Of a DNA stretch of 64,000 nt, positions 60,140 to 64,000 are shown in pieces; positions within the stretch are counted from its first letter, which is position 1, and each line of letters begins with the position of its first letter. The notes beneath the pieces were generated by a model, which ran no database searches, was not told the origin of the DNA, and saw only the letters and a program-made list of their open reading frames with translations. A program made the position numbers and the translations under genes. Where the stretch lies: contig JAJJXM010000018.1 in the NCBI GenBank assembly GCA_024516155.1, forward strand, positions 124,001 to 188,000. The letters are read 5' to 3'. The stretch is from Pyronema omphalodes (Eukaryota; Ascomycota; Pezizomycetes; Pezizales; Pyronemataceae).

Positions 60140-60175
60140 ATGATTATGGTTATGATTATGGTTATGGTTATGGTC
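59988..60175. repeat. TCTGGT hexamer array with AGTTCT and GGTTATGATTAT flanks
   Basis: About 20 TCTGGT units, starting from TCTAGT variants and ending in TATGGT/TATGAT variants. Variants are at the edges, homogeneous units in the centre. Confidence 0.95.
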
Positions 60176-60250
60176 GTAAGTATCCATAACCACCCATAGA
60201 CATCATCAGCAAGGTCACGTAATCTATGTAGAAACAAGAATGATAGTATA

Positions 60251-60315
60251 GGTAGAAAAAAGTGGGTAGAAAAAAGTGGGTAGAAAAAAGTGGGTAGAAA
60301 AAAGTGGGTAGAAAC
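60251..60315. repeat. GGTAGAAAAAAGTG 14-mer, about 4.5 copies
   Basis: Four perfect 14-nt units and a partial one; the related 'ggtagaaacaagaa' occurs on the right. Confidence 0.9.
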
Positions 60316-60664
60316 AAGAACGATAGGGTAGGTAGTAACAAGAATGAGCGATAATAAAGAGCATAAAGAGCATAAAGTGAGGTTTTTATATCACGAGCGA
60401 ATGAGAGAGGTGGTTAAGTACCATACCAGATCATATACATATACATATACATACTATATCTCTCAGTCAGTGTATTTTTATTCATATACACGCCCCGTCT
60501 CATTACTTCATGTCACTATCATCATCATCATCATCACCATCAACCCCATCAACCCTATGCATCCCCTATAACCAATCAAGTGCAAAAAAGAAAAAACAAA
60601 TCGAGCCAGTTTCCACACGACACATCACAGCAGTCAGCGCAAAATCCCGAAATCAAAAATCAAG

Positions 60665-60954
60665 ATGCCAATAAGTTATATTCCCGAACGATATACGTGA
60701 GTAATAATTAATACAAACCATTCCTCCGTGCTCCATCGATTCCCCATCCATCACTTTCAACACCTCCTCCAGCACCTCCTCCAGCATTTCAAGTTTATCA
60801 TTTTCTTCTCAGTAACAAGCTGCCCACCTTAGTAGCTACCGTTCCCACAGCTAGAATAACACACCCCAATACCCATACTACAATTACAGCTCTCCATAGG
60901 AGAACATTCCATAATCATGTCATGATAAACCACGTTTCCCGTTCCACTTCTTAA
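60665..60954 (+). CDS. possible small two-exon gene, 57 aa
   Basis: ATG at 60665 in a good context ('atcaagATGCC') after a CA-rich, leader-like stretch. Exon 1 60665-60696 ends at a strong donor GTGAGT; acceptor 'ttttcttctcAG' at 60811-60812; exon 2 60813-60954. The spliced frame reads MPISYIPERYTNKLPTLV, then a Thr/His/Arg-rich stretch (ALHRRTFHNH) to a TAA. The Arg/Thr-rich, acid-poor part would suit a mitochondrial protein, but no family is recognised and no clear branch site is seen. The stop of exon 2 overlaps the end of an unrelated 105-codon minus-strand frame. Confidence 0.3.
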
Positions 60955-61491
60955 AGCCATTCATGACCCTTTTGGATATCATGAACCAGTAACCGCCGCC
61001 TCGTTACCTTAACCTTCACCTTCACCTTCGTCTCAACACACCTGGCTAGTATCCTACCTTCACCAATCATCGTGCCTTCAATCAAGCACCTTTCACCTTT
61101 CACCTTTTGCACCACCGATCCGTCACCAACCGCATTTAACGAACCGAACCCGACCATCATCTCACCATCACAAGCACAACCAACGGAATAACCATTTGCA
61201 TCTCTTCCTAAAACAGCAACTAACTCAAAAAAGACAAAACATCTCAATTTTCCCCACCAAATTTTCATCAAATTCCTTTCCTTCCTTTCTCACATTCTCG
61301 TAAAAAGATCGCAACATGAAGTAGACGTAACGAAATAAATAGTACTATCGGAGGCACACAACACAAAAACAAAAAGAAAAAAGAAAGAGGTGTGGGATGA
61401 AGACTATCAATTAAGTCTAGACATCACACACGTTGAAAAAACACACAAACAAGTTGTATTTATGCTGTGCAGCACGGTGGCGTTAAACAGT
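60955..61491. other. intergenic, 3' flank of the RRM protein gene
   Basis: A 105-codon minus-strand frame (61268-60951, true ATG) covers much of it, starting MKIWWGKLRCFVFFEL, but it has no splice or family support. The remainder is A-rich. Confidence 0.5.
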
Positions 61492-63632
61492 TTAAGACAT
61501 CTGGTGGTCCTGGACGACCTGCTCGGCGCTCTGGTCCATGGTGTTGTCTCCGAAAGTGGTATACCGGACGAAGGAGAGTCCAAGAGGACGGCCTCCGTAA
61601 AGGTAGCCAGAGAACTTGGCTACAAGTTTATTAGCATTTGCTCGTTGAAATAGAGTGTAGATAGCCTACCAATGGCAACCTCGGCGTTGTCGGCACTGTC
61701 AAACTGAACGACACCGGTTCCGCGGGAACGTCCGGAAGGCTCGTACTGAATCTCGGCACGCTCGACCTTTCCAATGGTGTTGAACAACTCGACAAGATCC
61801 TCGTTAGAAGTAGACCAAGGGAGCTATACATCCATCAGCATGAATCCACATATGACAGACCTCCAATACTCACGTTGCGAACAAAGATGGTGTTGGACTT
61901 CTCTCCTCCAGAGGAAGCATTGTCGGTAAACTCGTTGGGGGGAGCAGCGGCAAAGTCAGCCTGTCCTCCGACGTTGTGGCTCTGGAATCCACCACCGTAG
62001 GGACGGGGAGCACCCTGGAATCCTCCCTGGAATCCTCCACGACCTCCCTGGAAGCCACCGCGTCCGCCTCCAAAGCCGAGACCCTGGAAACCTCCGCGGC
62101 CTCCCTGGAAGCCACCACGTCCACCCATACCACCTCCGAATCCGCTACCACCAGTGGCGGCAAATCTGTCCTCTCTCACCTCGAGCTGACGTCCCTGCCA
62201 GTCATGTCCGTTGAACTGAGCAATAGCATTACGGGCATCCTCGGGGGTCTCGAAAGCAACGACACCGCTTCCCTTAGGACGACCATCAGGTCCATTGTGA
62301 ACATCGGCACGAACGACGGCACCTTGACACGCTTCAATATTAACGATCAACCAGAGTAGGGGTTTGCTTACCAGCTTGACGGAAGAGATCCTTAAGATCC
62401 TGCCATCCAACAGTGTAGGGCAACTGTAGCTAGTTAGTCACAAGACCTAGTATCCACCACATTAGCAACAACTCACGTTAGAAACATAAATCTGTCTTCC
62501 AGCACCCATGCCAGCACCACCTCCTCCTCCCATCATGGGGGGTCCGCCGTAGCCACCGGCACCGTAGCCGGGGCCTCCCGCGGGAGCACCGTATGGTGGA
62601 CGCGCATTAGGCTGTCCATTGAATCGTGGCTCGGCCTCGCGGTCCTAAAGTAGAAGGTTGAGTAAGTGATGCGAATACGTATTATCCGGTGTAATAAACC
62701 ATACCTCTCGGACGTAGACGAGACGGCCCATCAAGTTTTGGTTACTGAGCGTGTTAACCGCTGTTTGTGCTTGATCCCTTGTGGCATATTCCACAATCCT
62801 GTTTTACTATTAGCAAAATGTCACAACGACAAACTGTGGAGAACAACTTACCCGCATCCCTACAAAACCAACGGACGTCCATGTCCAGCCCCGTCAATCA
62901 CCGCATCCCACAAGAAGCCCACAAAAGAAATAAACCAAAACCCAGCATCATTCATAGACCCCACCTTCGACATTCCATTTGGTAGTAATAAGACATCGGC
63001 AAAAAGGACTTCTCCGGCTACATAGTGGGTCAGCAGGGTACTTTCATGTGAAACATGGCATGGATGGTGATTCGCCCCATCCACCGAGAGGACACGATGC
63101 CATCTCGCAGCAGCTGTCAAACATCCACCGTGATGGAGTTACCAGTGCAGTGACAACAGGTGTAAGAATTCGATGTAAATGAAGCAAATAGAGAGAGAGA
63201 GCTCCACATACCCTGACGCATAAAGTCCTTAAGGTGATGCCATTTAACATCATAAGAAAGGTTGCCGACGTAGACCCGGCGGTCCTGCTGAGAGCTATCG
63301 CGGAGACTCTGCATCATGGCGTCTTTTGCTGCTGCGCGTTCTTCAAATGATCGACGTGGTCCTGCTCCTTGAATACCGGTGCTACCTTGATAACCTGAAC
63401 CTGCTGCTTGATATCCTCCTTGGTTACCTCCACTCCCGCTCATAGGCGAGCGACTAGATCGCCTTCTGTGGTATTCGTCTCGACTTCGAGATCTGCTTCT
63501 GGGTGAGTAAGATCTGCGACGGGACTGGCGAGGGCTTCGAGGTGACCTTGCGCGATCACGATGGTCTGGTGAACGACGACGCGGAGAACGAGATCTGTCG
63601 CGCTGAAAGTGTGTTAAAGAGGGGTTGTCCAT
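61492..63632 (-). CDS. Gbp2/Hrb1-like mRNA-binding protein, three RRMs and an RS region, 508 aa
   Basis: SR-like shuttling proteins of this type (yeast Gbp2/Hrb1) accompany spliced mRNA to export. Nine exons: 63632-63212, 63017-62965, 62859-62852, 62798-62705, 62644-62477, 62423-62372, 62322-61874, 61823-61670, 61619-61492; the sum is 1527 nt, in frame. Residues 11-62 are Arg/Ser-rich ([14 protein letters not shown]). RRM1 starts at about 118 ([14 protein letters not shown]), with [18 protein letters not shown] built across an 8-nt exon. RRM2 from about 242 ([30 protein letters not shown]). A Gly-rich [15 protein letters not shown] linker follows. RRM3 from 409 ([36 protein letters not shown]). 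It ends in DHQMS. The ATG is the first one: no minus-strand ATG occurs in the 370 bp upstream. Confidence 0.95.
62852..62859 (-). other. 8-nt micro-exon of the RRM gene
   Basis: GGATGCGG is bounded by 'tttgtag' on its left and 'gtaagt' on its right. It supplies Gly-Cys-Gly of RRM1 (MSK-GCG-IVEY), which is conserved in the RNP1 region of Gbp2-like proteins. Confidence 0.85.
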
Positions 63633-64000
63633 CAGCGACTGATCGGCGCCTAAAAAGAAGGAAAGACTTGGAGTCGGGTGTCGGTGCGGGTTGTGCGTGG
63701 GTGGGGTGGTGGTGTGGTTGCTCTGCTTTGCTGCTTAGGAATTTTGGGAGGGGGTTGTATGCTTTGGGGGTGTGAGGGCAGCGAGCAGGTAGGGCAAGGT
63801 GGTGGTATGGGATGGGATGGTATGGGTATGGTGTGGGTATGTCGGGGGGAGGGGGGGGGGGAGGGTAGAGAAGGTGGGAGCAGCAGCAGCAGCAGCAGCG
63901 GTAGCAGCAGAAGCACAGCAACGAGCAGGAGGCAAGCACAGCACCACAGTTGACACGCAATTGATTAAGGTGCAGAACAGAGGAAAAAATGGGAAAAATA
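63633..64000. promoter_or_regulatory. upstream region of the RRM protein gene
   Basis: Contains CAGCAG repeats (63881-63897) and poly-G tracts (63845-63862). No ATG is present on the minus strand, so this is leader and promoter. Confidence 0.5.

Larger units (their letters stand above)
57970..60664. other. 2.7 kb repeat-rich intergenic region
   Basis: Starts with two poly-G runs (around 58001-58017 and 58038-58053) inside the 3' flank of the peptide gene. A poly-C of 20 (58591-58610) and another poly-G tract (58885-58907) follow. Then come three adjacent satellite arrays (59082-60175) and a 14-nt repeat (60251-60315). No gene is supported; frames of up to 370 codons run through the arrays. 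Confidence 0.65.

Noticed and set aside
59077..60189. 370-codon plus-strand open frame
   Set aside because: It runs through three simple tandem arrays; the peptide is only repeat translation (LQALQA, KISKYQN, GSGSGS) and arises because the repeats lack stops.
60951..61268. 105-codon minus-strand frame starting MKIWWGKLRC
   Set aside because: It has a true ATG but no similarity, lies in the 3' flank of the RRM gene, and ends in a KVKVKV repeat.

Overview
The window is nuclear DNA of a filamentous ascomycete (Pezizomycotina). Genes carry many short GT-AG introns (about 46-274 nt) with fungal CTAAC/CTGAC-like branch sites. A complete circadian clock gene frequency (frq) and a fungal-type SPT10 are present. 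The protein flavour resembles Leotiomycetes, but that class assignment is an inference. Nothing bacterial, viral or plasmid-like was seen, and no intact transposon.

Layout. 1-6950: tail of an unknown acidic protein, one small hypothetical gene (1558-1782, minus), then gene-poor DNA with one possible exon. 6958-10300 (minus): frq in four exons, followed upstream by a long GC-rich leader and a 9 kb gene-free stretch that holds light-element-like GATCGA sites and decayed repeats. 19557-22179 (minus): aminopeptidase P. 24668-26878 (plus): LST7/folliculin. 29552-30710 (minus): a low-complexity Glu/Pro/Gln-repeat protein. 34768-49520 is the gene-dense core: AMMECR1-domain protein, PDAP1-like phosphoprotein, riboflavin synthase and RanBP1 (all minus), mitochondrial pyruvate dehydrogenase E1-beta (plus), mitochondrial IF-2 (minus) and SPT10 (plus). 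53001-54492 (plus): a Ca2+/calmodulin-dependent kinase. 54493-61491: a repeat-rich stretch that contains a small secreted peptide gene (57709-57969) and a possible 57-residue gene (60665-60954). 61492-63632 (minus): a three-RRM RS-domain mRNA-binding protein with an 8-nt micro-exon.

The genes form no cluster; most are conserved housekeeping functions (translation, nuclear transport, riboflavin, pyruvate oxidation, peptide turnover) plus regulators (clock, TORC1 input, Ca2+ signalling, histone gene control). Two pairs are divergent and share promoters: RanBP1/PDB1 (860 bp) and IFM1/SPT10 (510 bp). PDB1 and IFM1 converge.

The intergenic DNA is unusually rich in tandem repeats with 4-, 6-, 7-, 9-, 10-, 12- and 14-nt units and in G/C homopolymer runs up to about 22 nt. 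These repeats generate many long but spurious open frames. The item closest to a previously undescribed gene is the two-exon, 59-residue secreted peptide embedded in this repeat zone. All exon coordinates were derived by hand from splice signals, reading frame and family conservation; no alignment or RNA data were available.
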